The notes under the pieces are model-generated. The model was given only the letters and a program-made list of their open reading frames with translations. It made no database searches and was not told the DNA's origin. The position numbers were made by a program, and so were the translations under genes. From Pedobacter soli (lineage in GTDB: Bacteria > Bacteroidota > Bacteroidia > Sphingobacteriales > Sphingobacteriaceae): DNA of 64,000 bases. Location: positions 248,001 to 312,000 of the forward strand of contig NZ_FMZH01000007.1 of the NCBI RefSeq assembly GCF_900101435.1. The letters are read 5' to 3'. Positions 51,607-60,132 of the stretch are shown one piece after another; position 1 is the first letter of the stretch; every line of letters starts with the position of its first letter.

Positions 51607-52307
51607 AGCTGTAAATAAATTTTATGATTTGTTTGTAGGGCGTCTGCTGCAATTTACATCATAAGCTTTAATTAATTGTTAACGCTTTGTTTGTTTATGC
51701 ATTTGTTTAAAGATTTTATTGGATCATTAGTTCATTGGTTATTGCTCATTGGTTCATTGATCATTGGTTATTGTTCACTGGTTATAGTTCATTGGTTATT
51801 GCTCATTGGTTCATTGGGCATTAGTTCATTGGTTATTATTCATTGGTCATTGGTTATTGTTCATTGGTTATTGTTCATTGGTTCATTGATACATTGGTCA
51901 TTGGTTCATTGGTCATTCGTTATTGTTCGTAATCCAACTGAAAACTATTAACTGATAACTGTTAATTGATAACTATCAACTGAAAACTGATCATTTCATT
52001 ACTCATTCATTATTGCTCCATTGCTCCCCCTCATTCATGATGTTTATGTATGAATAAAATTACATATAGCCGTTTTAGGCCGTTTTTAAGAGATGTTTTT
52101 GTTTTTATGTTTGTATTTTGTTGATATACAGCTATTTGTTTTATTTTTTTAATATTAGAGATGTTTATAATTATCGTTAATGTGGAAAAAAAAGGCCTTT
52201 AATGGGCTTTTTTTATCGAGGCAAAAGTTTTTTTATTACACTAAACCGTTTAAATTAGAGTTAGATAATTAAAAATCAAACCTTTAAAATTATAGGAGCC
52301 ATAAAAA
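51607..52307. other. 701-base intergenic region, mainly repeats
   Basis: Contains the TTCATTGG/TTATTG tandem tract (51718-51924), a second tract of AACTGATAACTG/AACTGAAAACTG words (about 51938-51990), an AT-rich stretch and the leader of the histone-like gene. No credible gene; the open frame through the repeat is an artefact of its sequence. Confidence 0.7.
51718..51924 (+). repeat. Degenerate tandem repeat, TTCATTGG/TTATTG units
   Basis: At least a dozen units of (G)TTCATTG(G)TTATTG(C/T) or TTCATTGGT with small variations in length, covering about 200 bases. Units are too short and irregular for CRISPR. Confidence 0.8.
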
Positions 52308-52484
52308 ATGAAAAAATTCGAAGAAGTAAAAAGTTTAGTGGCAGCTTTAGAAGCTGATGCAGACAAGTTTTATAACAAAGGCAACAGCGCAGCCGGAACC
52401 CGTGTACGTAAAGGTATGCAAGATTTAAAAAACCTGGCCCAGGCTATTCGTTTAGAAGTACAGGATACCAAAAACAAAGCCTAA
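52308..52484 (+). CDS. Small histone H1-like protein
   Basis: 58 aa: starts MKKFEEVKSLVAALEADADK and ends QDTKNKA. The AGTRVRKGMQDLKNLAQAIR middle and the Lys/Arg-rich, all-helical makeup match the short Hc1-like histone H1 proteins widespread in Bacteroidota, thought to bind DNA or nucleoid components. TATAGGAGCC precedes the start by about eight bases. It is monocistronic with its own terminator. Function in this phylum is not firmly established. Confidence 0.85.
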   Translation: MKKFEEVKSLVAALEADADKFYNKGNSAAGTRVRKGMQDLKNLAQAIRLEVQDTKNKA

Positions 52485-52859
52485 GCCCTCAAAATATTTA
52501 AACAAAGGTCTCTTGAAATTTTCAGAGGCCTTTGTTATTTTAAGTACTATTATCATACGATGAATGTGCTCCTGTTTTTCTCTCTCTGTAAAAATAATAA
52601 GACGATTTAATAAGCTTTATGCTATTCTGCTGTTAAGTCTCATTTGTTTTTTATTTTTACGTTCATTAAAAATTTCTTTACAAGCTGGCCGTTGATCGCA
52701 TAAAGACTTGACTATTCCCCGTTTTTTGCCGTAATACCGGGTATTTACTTAAGAAATAATCTCTTCTGCTTACAAGCTGAAGAAAAAATCTAATCAATAT
52801 TGTTGTTGTGAGTTAATTTAGGCTGATATGGATAATACACCAGTAATTCAGGATATAAG
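52485..52859. other. 375-base intergenic region
   Basis: Begins with the terminator of the histone-like gene. Near the right end is a 15-codon open frame from ATG 52828 to a stop at 52873-52875 that overlaps the start of the Crp-AraC gene. No other feature seen. Confidence 0.5.
52501..52540 (+). terminator. Terminator of the histone-like gene
   Basis: AACAAAGGTCTCT pairs with AGAGGCCTTTGTT (one G-U), followed by a T-rich tail. Confidence 0.8.
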
Positions 52860-53834
52860 ATGTCGGGATATTTAAAATACAATCGTTCAAATCAGGCAGA
52901 TATTAATCACATACTTAAGATTATGTCGGTTGTATACCCTATCAGTAATGGGTTGGTTAAAGAGCTTGAAGCACATATACTTTCATTAAGCATTAAAAAA
53001 GACCAGATTCTTTTTAACGAAAATGAAGTGTGTGAATATATCTATTTTATTAAGAAAGGTGCATTAATGGGATGCAGTACTCATAAAAAGCAACAGATTA
53101 CCACTTATATATCTATCGAAAACGAATTTGTAAGTTCGATATCGGGATTACACGGCTTAGCCCATTCTCAGGAATATGTTGTAGCTGTTGAAGATACCGA
53201 TTTGCTTGCCCTGCACAACCAGGAAATAAACAGGTTGTTTCTGCAGTATTTCGAACTGAATTATATCTTTAGGGTAATTTTAGAGAAATATTACAAACAT
53301 GCACAGCAGCGCGCGCATATTATACGCGTAGGGAATGCCAAAGAACGGTACGAGTATTTTGCCCAAACCAATCCGGGTTATTTAGATCGTTTACCGTCCG
53401 AACTGATTGCCTCTTTACTCAATGTAAAACCCTCTACATTATTGAGTGTAAAGAAAGATTTCGCCGCACAGGAAGAGCAAAATAAAGAACTCGACATGTG
53501 GGAGGAAAAGTTAAGCGCCCATATGGAAACGTACCAGTCTTTCAGAGATAAGGGCCTCAGATTGCAATCCTTAGCGAAGGAGATAGGATTGAGTAGCCAT
53601 AAACTCTCAATTGTGCTCAACAGTTATCTAAACAAAAGCTTTATCGATTACATCAATCAATATCGCATCAACTGGATTAAAGAAAGTCTTCGCAGCCCCG
53701 AAATTGTTCAAAATTTTACCTTAGAAGCACTGGCTTACAGTGCAGGCTTTTCGTCGAGAAGTGCCTTTTACAACGCTTTTAAAAAGCTTGTAGGTATGAG
53801 CCCGGTTGAATATACCAAAAACTGCTGTAAATAA
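52860..53834 (+). CDS. Crp/Fnr-type sensor fused to an AraC-type DNA-binding domain
   Basis: 324 aa. The first about 200 residues are a Crp-type cyclic-nucleotide-binding fold (ILSLSIKKDQILFNENEVCEYIYFIKKGALMG, then a dimerisation helix and AKERYEYFAQTNPGYLDRLPSELIASLLNVKPSTLLSVKKDF, the Bacteroidota Crp winged-helix remnant). Residues about 228-322 are an AraC HTH_18 (RLQSLAKEIGLSSHKLSIVL ... LEALAYSAGFSSRSAFYNAF). Most relatives have only one of these DNA-binding parts. The ATG has AGGATATAAG upstream. It probably regulates genes in response to a small ligand; targets unknown. Confidence 0.82.
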   Translation: MSGYLKYNRSNQADINHILKIMSVVYPISNGLVKELEAHILSLSIKKDQILFNENEVCEYIYFIKKGALMGCSTHKKQQITTYISIENEFVSSISGLHGLAHSQEYVVAVEDTDLLALHNQEINRLFLQYFELNYIFRVILEKYYKHAQQRAHIIRVGNAKERYEYFAQTNPGYLDRLPSELIASLLNVKPSTLLSVKKDFAAQEEQNKELDMWEEKLSAHMETYQSFRDKGLRLQSLAKEIGLSSHKLSIVLNSYLNKSFIDYINQYRINWIKESLRSPEIVQNFTLEALAYSAGFSSRSAFYNAFKKLVGMSPVEYTKNCCK

Positions 53835-53837
53835 AAG

Positions 53838-53855
53838 CGTTATCATAACGTTTTT
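53838..53855 (+). terminator. Possible terminator after the Crp-AraC gene
   Basis: CGTTA-TCA-TAACG followed by TTTTT; the stem is short and AT-rich, so this is tentative. Confidence 0.4.
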
Positions 53856-53961
53856 GTTACGAACATACACTTTCGTGCAACTTTTTCAGATATACTTGTG
53901 TTGATTTATAATACAGGACAAACTTGTTTTCTTAAACAGATATAAAAGATACTGTTTTGGG

Positions 53962-53969
53962 TACTTTTG
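53962..53969 (+). promoter_or_regulatory. Promoter core of the phosphinothricin-type GNAT gene
   Basis: TACTTTTG matches TAnnTTTG, 65 bases upstream of the start codon; no clear -33 element. Confidence 0.4.
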
Positions 53970-54034
53970 TAGTATAAACAAGATAGACTATAGGGTATAT
54001 GGGTTATTTTTTTAACTCAAAATTTGATTAAACT

Positions 54035-54517
54035 ATGATAAGAGCAATGCGTGCAACGGATTGGGATGAGGTGAGTAGAATTTATCAGGAAGGAATCGAA
54101 ACCGGTATGGCAAGTTTTAGAACTCCGGATTTGTCATGGAAAGACTGGGACTCATCGCACAGTAAAGTATGTAGGTTTGTAGCCTGCAAGGATAATGAAA
54201 TTATAGGCTGGATTGCTTTATTGCCTGTATCAGCTAAATATGACAGGGTAGGCGTTGCCGAAATAGAAGTTTATGTAAAGCAGGAGCATAAGGATAAAGG
54301 CATTGGTTTTTTGCTGTTGGATACCTTAATTAAAGAAAGTGAAAAAGTTGGCGTTTGGATGCTGCAGGCTGGAATTTTTCTGCAAAATGCAGCTGTATTA
54401 AAAATTCACGAAAAAGCTGGTTTCAGGGTAGTTGGTTATCGGGAAAAGATTGGTAAAGTAAATGGGGTATGGCAGGATAATTTGCTCATGGAACGCAGAA
54501 ATAGGTTAATTGCTTAA
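54035..54517 (+). CDS. GNAT acetyltransferase, phosphinothricin acetyltransferase-like
   Basis: 160 aa. IRAMRATDWDEVSRIYQEGIETGMASFRT at the N-terminus, the acetyl-CoA segment EIEVYVKQEHKDKGIGFLLLDTLI and the C-terminal FLQNAAVLKIHEKAGFRVVGYREKIGKVNGVWQDNLLMER are the marks of the Pat/MddA subfamily. Members acetylate phosphinothricin, methionine sulfoximine or other amino compounds; true substrate unknown. Monocistronic, ending at a shared terminator. Confidence 0.9.
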   Translation: MIRAMRATDWDEVSRIYQEGIETGMASFRTPDLSWKDWDSSHSKVCRFVACKDNEIIGWIALLPVSAKYDRVGVAEIEVYVKQEHKDKGIGFLLLDTLIKESEKVGVWMLQAGIFLQNAAVLKIHEKAGFRVVGYREKIGKVNGVWQDNLLMERRNRLIA

Positions 54518-54521
54518 AACG

Positions 54522-54560
54522 AAAAAATCCCTTTGAATTTAAAGCTCAAAGGGATTTTTT
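54522..54560. terminator. Bidirectional terminator
   Basis: AAAAAATCCCTTTGA / TCAAAGGGATTTTTT, perfect 15-bp stem with runs on both strands, between convergent genes. Confidence 0.85.
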
Positions 54561-54604
54561 CGTTATATACTTGCCAGCGGATTTTCATCCCCAGGCAGTT
54601 CTTT

Positions 54605-55492
54605 TTAAGCTACAACACTTAACTTTTCGATTTCTTTAACAATCAACTGTTCAAGTTGTGCAGAAGCTTTAATTAATGGCAATCTAACGGTATCGCCACA
54701 AACACCTATATGTTTTAATGCAGCTTTAATACCTGCGGGATTTCCTTCTGCAAAAGCCAGGCGGGTAAACTCAATCAGGTTTAAATGAGCAGGTGTAGCA
54801 CCTTTAAAATCGCCGGCTAAACATTGGTCTACCATATCAGATAACTGCTTAGGTAGCGCATTTCCGATTACCGAAATAATACCCGATGCACCCATGGCGA
54901 TCATAGGTAAGGTAATCGGGTCATCGCCAGAGATTAAAAGAAAATCTGCTGGTTTATCTCGCATAATCTGATTGAATTGATCAAAACTGCCCGAAGCTTC
55001 TTTTGTTGCAATGATATTTTTGAAATCGTGTGCCAGTCTGCAGGTAGTTTCAGGACTCATGTTGCTCATGGTGCGTCCAGGAACGTTGTATAAAATCAAA
55101 TCTAAAGGAGATACTTCAGCCAAATGTTTGTAATGCTGGTAAATACCTTCCTGTGTAGGTTTGTTGTAATAAGGACTAACCGATAAAATAGCACTATAGC
55201 CAGCTATATCGAAAGCTTTCATTTCTTCGGCTACAGCTAAAGTATTATTGCCACCAATTCCGGCAACTAAAGGTAATCTGTTATTGTTAATTTCAGCAGT
55301 ATAGGCCCACACCTTCTTCTTCTCGTCCTTGGTCATAGTGGCTGTTTCGCCGGTTGTACCTAAAGAAACGAGGTAATCTATCCCTCCGTCTATCAAATGA
55401 TTAATCAGGTTTTTTAAACCATTATAATCAACTGATCCATCTGTGTTGAAAGGTGTAACCAACGCTACACCAGTACCCTGAAATTTGTTCAT
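54605..55492 (-). CDS. dapA: 4-hydroxy-tetrahydrodipicolinate synthase
   Basis: 295 aa from the ATG at 55490-55492 (MNKFQGTGVALVTPF). GTTGE (45-49) binds pyruvate, YNVPGRT holds the catalytic Tyr135, and IATKEASG the Schiff-base Lys164. It condenses pyruvate and aspartate semialdehyde, the committed step to meso-diaminopimelate and lysine, and so supplies MurE in this window. Monocistronic; a repeat-rich gap separates it from ligA. Confidence 0.96.
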   Translation of the reverse strand: MNKFQGTGVALVTPFNTDGSVDYNGLKNLINHLIDGGIDYLVSLGTTGETATMTKDEKKKVWAYTAEINNNRLPLVAGIGGNNTLAVAEEMKAFDIAGYSAILSVSPYYNKPTQEGIYQHYKHLAEVSPLDLILYNVPGRTMSNMSPETTCRLAHDFKNIIATKEASGSFDQFNQIMRDKPADFLLISGDDPITLPMIAMGASGIISVIGNALPKQLSDMVDQCLAGDFKGATPAHLNLIEFTRLAFAEGNPAGIKAALKHIGVCGDTVRLPLIKASAQLEQLIVKEIEKLSVVA

Positions 55493-55509
55493 TATATAAT
55501 TTACTTTTT

Positions 55510-55735
55510 TGTTTTTACCACGGAACCACAAAGGTAGCGAGGTTTTATTCTTTTGTTATAAGTTATTTTTTATAACACGTTTTTTTACCACCAAGTCGCA
55601 AAGACACGAAGATTTTATTTATTATAAATAGCCGTTTATAACCCTTTTTATGCCGCCCTTTATTTTTTTAAGTTAATTTTAAGCAGTTAGGATGTTTGTT
55701 TAAAGAACTTTGTGTTCTTAGTGCCTTTCTGGTTA
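55510..55735 (-). repeat. Degenerate CAAAG-word repeats between ligA and dapA
   Basis: Three scattered words (ACCACGGAACCACAAAGG at about 55517, ACCACCAAGTCGCAAAGACA at about 55588, and AACTTTGTGTTCTTAGTGCC at about 55706) belong to the same CAAAG-type family as the gap before murG. Confidence 0.6.
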
Positions 55736-55739
55736 ACTA

Positions 55740-57752
55740 TTATTTTATCATTTCTAAAAGTTCTGCGTCGCTGATGATGGGCACATTGAGCTTATTGGCT
55801 TTTTCCAGTTTCGATGGCCCCATATTGTCGCCCGCTACCAGATAATTTAATTTGCCCGAAATACCACTTAAAATCTTGCCTCCATTGGCTTCAATCATAT
55901 CTTTTAGCTCATCGCGGCTATAGTTTTCAAAAACGCCCGAAATTACGAATGTTTTTCCAATAAGTCGGTCACTATCAAGCGTAATTACTTTTTCTTCAAT
56001 TTCAAACTGCAATCCGGCTAATTTTAATAATTCTACCTGCTGTAAATGCTCCGATTTTCCAAAATACTCAACAATACTCTCTGCAATTCGCTGTCCGATT
56101 TCATCAATGGCAATCAATTCCTCTACAGTAGCTTTCGATAGGTTATCGATATTTTTAACACCGGCAGCTAGTTTTTTAGCTACGGTTTCGCCCACATAAC
56201 GGATGCCGAGGCCAAAAAGTACTTTTTCGAAAGGCATTTCTTTTGATTTTTCAATACCTGCAATCATATTGTCGATAGAACGCTCACCAAAACGATCGAG
56301 GGTTTTAAGCTGATCGGATTTTTGATAAAGCGTATATAAGTCGCTGATGTGGTTTACCAGGCCGTTTTTGTAAAAGGTTTCAATGGTTTCATCTCCCAGG
56401 CCATCAATATTCATCGCTTTGCGCGAGATGAAATGTTGTATTTTTCCTACAATCTGCGGCGGACAACCTTCATCGTTAGGGCAGTAATGTACCGCTTCGC
56501 CTTCTTTTCTAATGAGCTCGGTGCCACACTCAGGGCAGTTTTGCAGATAATTTACCTTAACGGCATCTGGTAAGCGTTTATCCAGGTTAACCTTAATAAT
56601 CTTCGGGATAATTTCGCCACCTTTTTCTACAAATACAGTATCGCCCAGATGCAGGTCTAAACGTTCAATCTCATTGGCGTTATGCAAAGTAGCGCGTTTA
56701 ACCGTTGTGCCTGCCAGTAAAACCGGCGTTAAATTGGCTACAGGGGTTACAGCTCCGGTTCTGCCTACCTGATAGGTTACTTTTTCTAAAATCGTTTCAA
56801 CTTCGGCAGCTTTGTATTTGTAAGAAATAGCCCAACGTGGCGATTTGGCTGTAAAGCCAAGCTCCTGTTGCTGTGCAAAACTGTTCACCTTAATTACAAT
56901 GCCATCTATATCGTAGCTGAGTTTAAAGCGTTCTTCTTCCCAATGATGAATAAAATCGAGCACAGCATCAATATTGGAAACCAATCTGTTGTGTTCGCAA
57001 ACATGAAAACCCCATTCTTTTACCGCATTCAGGCTATCCCAATGGTTTTTATATTCGTTTTTATCGGTGTATAAAAAGTAGATAAAACCATCTAATGGAC
57101 GTTTAGCCACTTCTTTGCTGTCTTGCATTTTTATGGTGCCCGAAGCAAAATTGCGCGGGTTGGCATAAGGGATTTCGCCCAGTTCTTCGCGCGCAGCATT
57201 TAAACGTAAAAAAGCTGCTTTGTGCATAAAAATTTCACCACGTATTTCGAAATGTTCGGGTGATACAGCCGATTTAAGCTGGTGCGGGATAGTGTGGATT
57301 GTTTTAACGTTAGCCGTTACATCGTCTCCTTTGGTGCCATCGCCACGGGTAACTGCTCTTACCAGTTTGCCGTTTTCGTAAGTAAGACTGATGGATAAAC
57401 CATCAAATTTTAGCTCGCAAACGTATTCGAAATTATCGCCGATGGCTTTACGGATCCGCTCGTCAAAATCGCGCAGATCTTGCTCATTATACGTATTACC
57501 CAGCGAAAGCATGGGGTATTTATGGTTAACGGTAACAAAATTTTTGGTCACATCGCCGCCAACACGTTGGGTAGGAGAGTTTGGGTCGGCAAACTCGGGG
57601 TTTGCTTGTTCAAGCTCCTGAAGGTGTTTTAATTTTTTGTCAAACTCGTAATCGCCAATGGTAGGCATGGCCAGTACGTAGTAATTATAATTGTGCTGGT
57701 TGAGCTCGGCAACCAGGGCATCCATTTCTTCTTGTATCGCTGTTAAGGGCAT
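55740..57752 (-). CDS. ligA: NAD-dependent DNA ligase
   Basis: 670 aa. Adenylation domain with catalytic Lys115 in CELKFDGLS, RGDGTKGDDVT and YKYKAAEVET; OB fold (VGRTGAVTPVANLTPVLLAGTTVKRATLHN); zinc finger with four cysteines (NCPECG ... YCPNDEGCP); HhH domains (about 440-580); and a C-terminal BRCT domain (IGKTFVISGVFENYSRDELKDMIEANGGK). It joins Okazaki fragments and repair nicks. Full length and intact. Confidence 0.97.
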   Translation of the reverse strand: MPLTAIQEEMDALVAELNQHNYNYYVLAMPTIGDYEFDKKLKHLQELEQANPEFADPNSPTQRVGGDVTKNFVTVNHKYPMLSLGNTYNEQDLRDFDERIRKAIGDNFEYVCELKFDGLSISLTYENGKLVRAVTRGDGTKGDDVTANVKTIHTIPHQLKSAVSPEHFEIRGEIFMHKAAFLRLNAAREELGEIPYANPRNFASGTIKMQDSKEVAKRPLDGFIYFLYTDKNEYKNHWDSLNAVKEWGFHVCEHNRLVSNIDAVLDFIHHWEEERFKLSYDIDGIVIKVNSFAQQQELGFTAKSPRWAISYKYKAAEVETILEKVTYQVGRTGAVTPVANLTPVLLAGTTVKRATLHNANEIERLDLHLGDTVFVEKGGEIIPKIIKVNLDKRLPDAVKVNYLQNCPECGTELIRKEGEAVHYCPNDEGCPPQIVGKIQHFISRKAMNIDGLGDETIETFYKNGLVNHISDLYTLYQKSDQLKTLDRFGERSIDNMIAGIEKSKEMPFEKVLFGLGIRYVGETVAKKLAAGVKNIDNLSKATVEELIAIDEIGQRIAESIVEYFGKSEHLQQVELLKLAGLQFEIEEKVITLDSDRLIGKTFVISGVFENYSRDELKDMIEANGGKILSGISGKLNYLVAGDNMGPSKLEKANKLNVPIISDAELLEMIK

Positions 57753-57781
57753 TTACAAATATAAAAAAAGGTGAAGAGTGA

Positions 57782-59284
57782 TTAATATTTTAGTTGCAAT
57801 AACTGTAAATCTACTTTGTTACTAAAAATGCCCCTACGCTCAACGAAAGGAATAACAAAACTATCATTTAACCAACTGATGTACTCAGTATTGGCATAAT
57901 AAGAATTTTTAATATCATCCTTACTAATCATATTTATCTTGTTAATTTTCCCCGATTCCAGATCCATTTCAGCATACATTGTAGCAACTGCAGTAAAACC
58001 ATCAGTTTGGTTGGCCAAGATGCGAAGGGTATTCTTTGCCAGATTGAACGATACTTCTGACCCTTCGCCCATGCTGGTGCTTGCATAATCGCGGGGAATA
58101 AATTGATGATATAGCGGTTTCATCTGCTGATCAAATGCATTAATCAAAACTGAGCCTTCTGATGTGATCGAACCATGACTACTGCTGATAACAGATCTAG
58201 GAGAAATAGTTACTAGTAATTTGTTGTTGTATTCTGCGATGTGTCTGATATTCATAAATTTACTATCAGAGAAAGCCAGGTCATCAAATTTCTTGCTTAC
58301 AGGTACGAAAGATTTCTGTAATTCTTTAATATGAGCTTTATCAAACACTTCTTTATTGTAGGTGTAGGTGCCATCGTTAAAATCGATCCTAGCGGTTAAT
58401 AAGGAACGCTCTTTATTCATGTTCTTATAAAATATAGCAATGTAATTTATCAGTGGTGTTTTACTGCTGGCAAAACTTATCGAGGATACTTCCTCCTGAT
58501 TGAAAGCATCAATGGGAATGCTTACTGTTTTTAACGGAGTGGGGTTGCTGCTTAAATAAGTTGCCACATGACATTTTCCTTTTGTGGCATCTACCGTACT
58601 GATAATAAAGCTACCATCATCACCACAAGATGCTTTCCAGCTATCTCCGTCTGGCATTTCTGGTTCCATTTTTTGTACTTGCTCAAGTTTTTCATTAAAA
58701 TCTATTACTGTATAACTTTGCGATTCATTAAAATCTTTATCTACTTTAAGGGCCGTTAAAAAGCCAACTATTGGTAGGCCAACATGCACTTTGCGTTTTA
58801 GACCGGTTAGTCTTGAAGCCATTTTAAAATAAGAACCATCATTTGAAAAAAAGAACTCGGGAGCTTCTACAAAATCTTTACTTCCATCGTAAATCAACTT
58901 TTGAGAGAATATTTTGCCGGTTTTTTCTTCTAAAAGGTAGGCATTAAACTGGTTGGTAAAGCTTTTGAAATAGCTATGATCTGTGGCAGCGATAACCATA
59001 ATCTTATCTTTAAACTTCCCAATGGCCATCGGAAATCCGGAAAGCTCAGTAAGCCACTTTTGATTTAGCTTATCGTCAACTGTAACCACTGCGAAGTCGG
59101 CTTTTGGAACATCAATAATCATAGCAAAGGCATTGCCCGAAAGATCTAGTTTTGATCCGTATCGGCTATCGAAAGAGGTTCTGAAGTTCCAGGCTGGTTT
59201 TTTGATAACATTTATTTGGGTTTGCGCAAGTGCATTAAAATTTAGCGCACAAAGAACCAGGGCGAGTTTTAAAATAGATTTCAT
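57782..59284 (-). CDS. Secreted protein of unknown function
   Basis: 500 aa. Signal peptide MKSILKLALVLCALNFNALA is clear. The rest is beta-rich with repeated short strands (AMIIDVPKADFAVVTVDDKLNQ, KIMVIAATDHSYF, NAYLLEEKTGKIFSQKLIYD, YFKMASRLTG), which could form a propeller-like fold; no catalytic motif stands out. I do not recognise the family. It lies 29 bases downstream of ligA's start region on the same strand, about 50 bases after the AcpH-like gene; the three are co-oriented. Confidence 0.75.
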   Translation of the reverse strand: MKSILKLALVLCALNFNALAQTQINVIKKPAWNFRTSFDSRYGSKLDLSGNAFAMIIDVPKADFAVVTVDDKLNQKWLTELSGFPMAIGKFKDKIMVIAATDHSYFKSFTNQFNAYLLEEKTGKIFSQKLIYDGSKDFVEAPEFFFSNDGSYFKMASRLTGLKRKVHVGLPIVGFLTALKVDKDFNESQSYTVIDFNEKLEQVQKMEPEMPDGDSWKASCGDDGSFIISTVDATKGKCHVATYLSSNPTPLKTVSIPIDAFNQEEVSSISFASSKTPLINYIAIFYKNMNKERSLLTARIDFNDGTYTYNKEVFDKAHIKELQKSFVPVSKKFDDLAFSDSKFMNIRHIAEYNNKLLVTISPRSVISSSHGSITSEGSVLINAFDQQMKPLYHQFIPRDYASTSMGEGSEVSFNLAKNTLRILANQTDGFTAVATMYAEMDLESGKINKINMISKDDIKNSYYANTEYISWLNDSFVIPFVERRGIFSNKVDLQLLQLKY

Positions 59285-59338
59285 TAAGTTTGTTTGGGGT
59301 TAAGATTAATTTGTTATTGGCAATAAAGATAACAAATG

Positions 59339-60013
59339 TTAAATCAGTTTAATTTCTATTTCCTGGTAAATTGTAATGAAGTCTTTTTCCAACAAGGATT
59401 TAAAAACCACCAGTTCAAAAGTAAGCTCCTGTAGCTGCTTTTCGTTTAAGGTTTCTGGCCATAAACGCATGCAAATCCGGTTTAGGGCATAACTGATATT
59501 GTCTAGTTTTTGATAGCTCAGCAAGTACTTACTGCTAATAAAACCTTCCAGAAATTTAAAAAATAAGGTTTGGTCTTTTAAACCGCAATGTTCGAGAAAG
59601 TTGGTTAGCGAATTTTTTTTAACTGCACTCAAATGGTCGTAAAAATGATTTACCTGAATCAGGTTGTGTTCAATCAGCAAATGATCGAGCAATAATTCCA
59701 GGCCAATATGTGCCAAAAAGGAGGGGCGGATGGGGGTATTTTCTACAATGGGTTTAATCAGCTGTTTCAGGATGGCTGTTTTTTCAAAAAAGAAAGCAGA
59801 AGAGTGGAAATACAAATCGACTTCTAAATGCCTTTTCCATCCCTTAAGCAGGCTTTCCTCATCTGGATTACCCTTAAAAAGAAATTCATTTTTCTGAGGA
59901 TACAGGTTGGCATCCTTAAGGGCATTTTTAATTAAATCGGGTAAAACCGTTCCCATTACCACATTGGCATCCTGATTAGACCTGTCGAAATAGTAATGGG
60001 ATAAAAAGTTCAT
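59339..60013 (-). CDS. AcpH-like (DUF479) protein
   Basis: 224 aa. MNFLSHYYF at the N-terminus, NVVMGTVLPDLIK and the later GWKRHLEVDLYFHSSAFF resemble the MNFLAH / GDFVKG / HRxID..TDxH blocks of acyl carrier protein phosphodiesterase. The HD-like metal residues are only partly preserved, so activity on holo-ACP is uncertain. Divergent from the patatin gene with a 119-base gap. Confidence 0.6.
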   Translation of the reverse strand: MNFLSHYYFDRSNQDANVVMGTVLPDLIKNALKDANLYPQKNEFLFKGNPDEESLLKGWKRHLEVDLYFHSSAFFFEKTAILKQLIKPIVENTPIRPSFLAHIGLELLLDHLLIEHNLIQVNHFYDHLSAVKKNSLTNFLEHCGLKDQTLFFKFLEGFISSKYLLSYQKLDNISYALNRICMRLWPETLNEKQLQELTFELVVFKSLLEKDFITIYQEIEIKLI

Positions 60014-60132
60014 ATTGCAAGGTAATATTTTCTGGCCTGTTGTAAAACCCGAATTGGAAATATTGACTCCAAAACCATATTGTTTTGCAGCTTTATTATG
60101 CCTAGCTTTAAGTAATCTTAAACTGATGCATC

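Noticed and set aside
51718..51924. CRISPR-like array
   Set aside because: Units are about 8-14 bases, irregular and without unique spacers; no cas genes.
51676..51951. 91-codon open frame rich in Leu, Ile, His and Trp
   Set aside because: It is produced by the TTCATTGG/TTATTG tandem repeat; no signal of selection, no start context.
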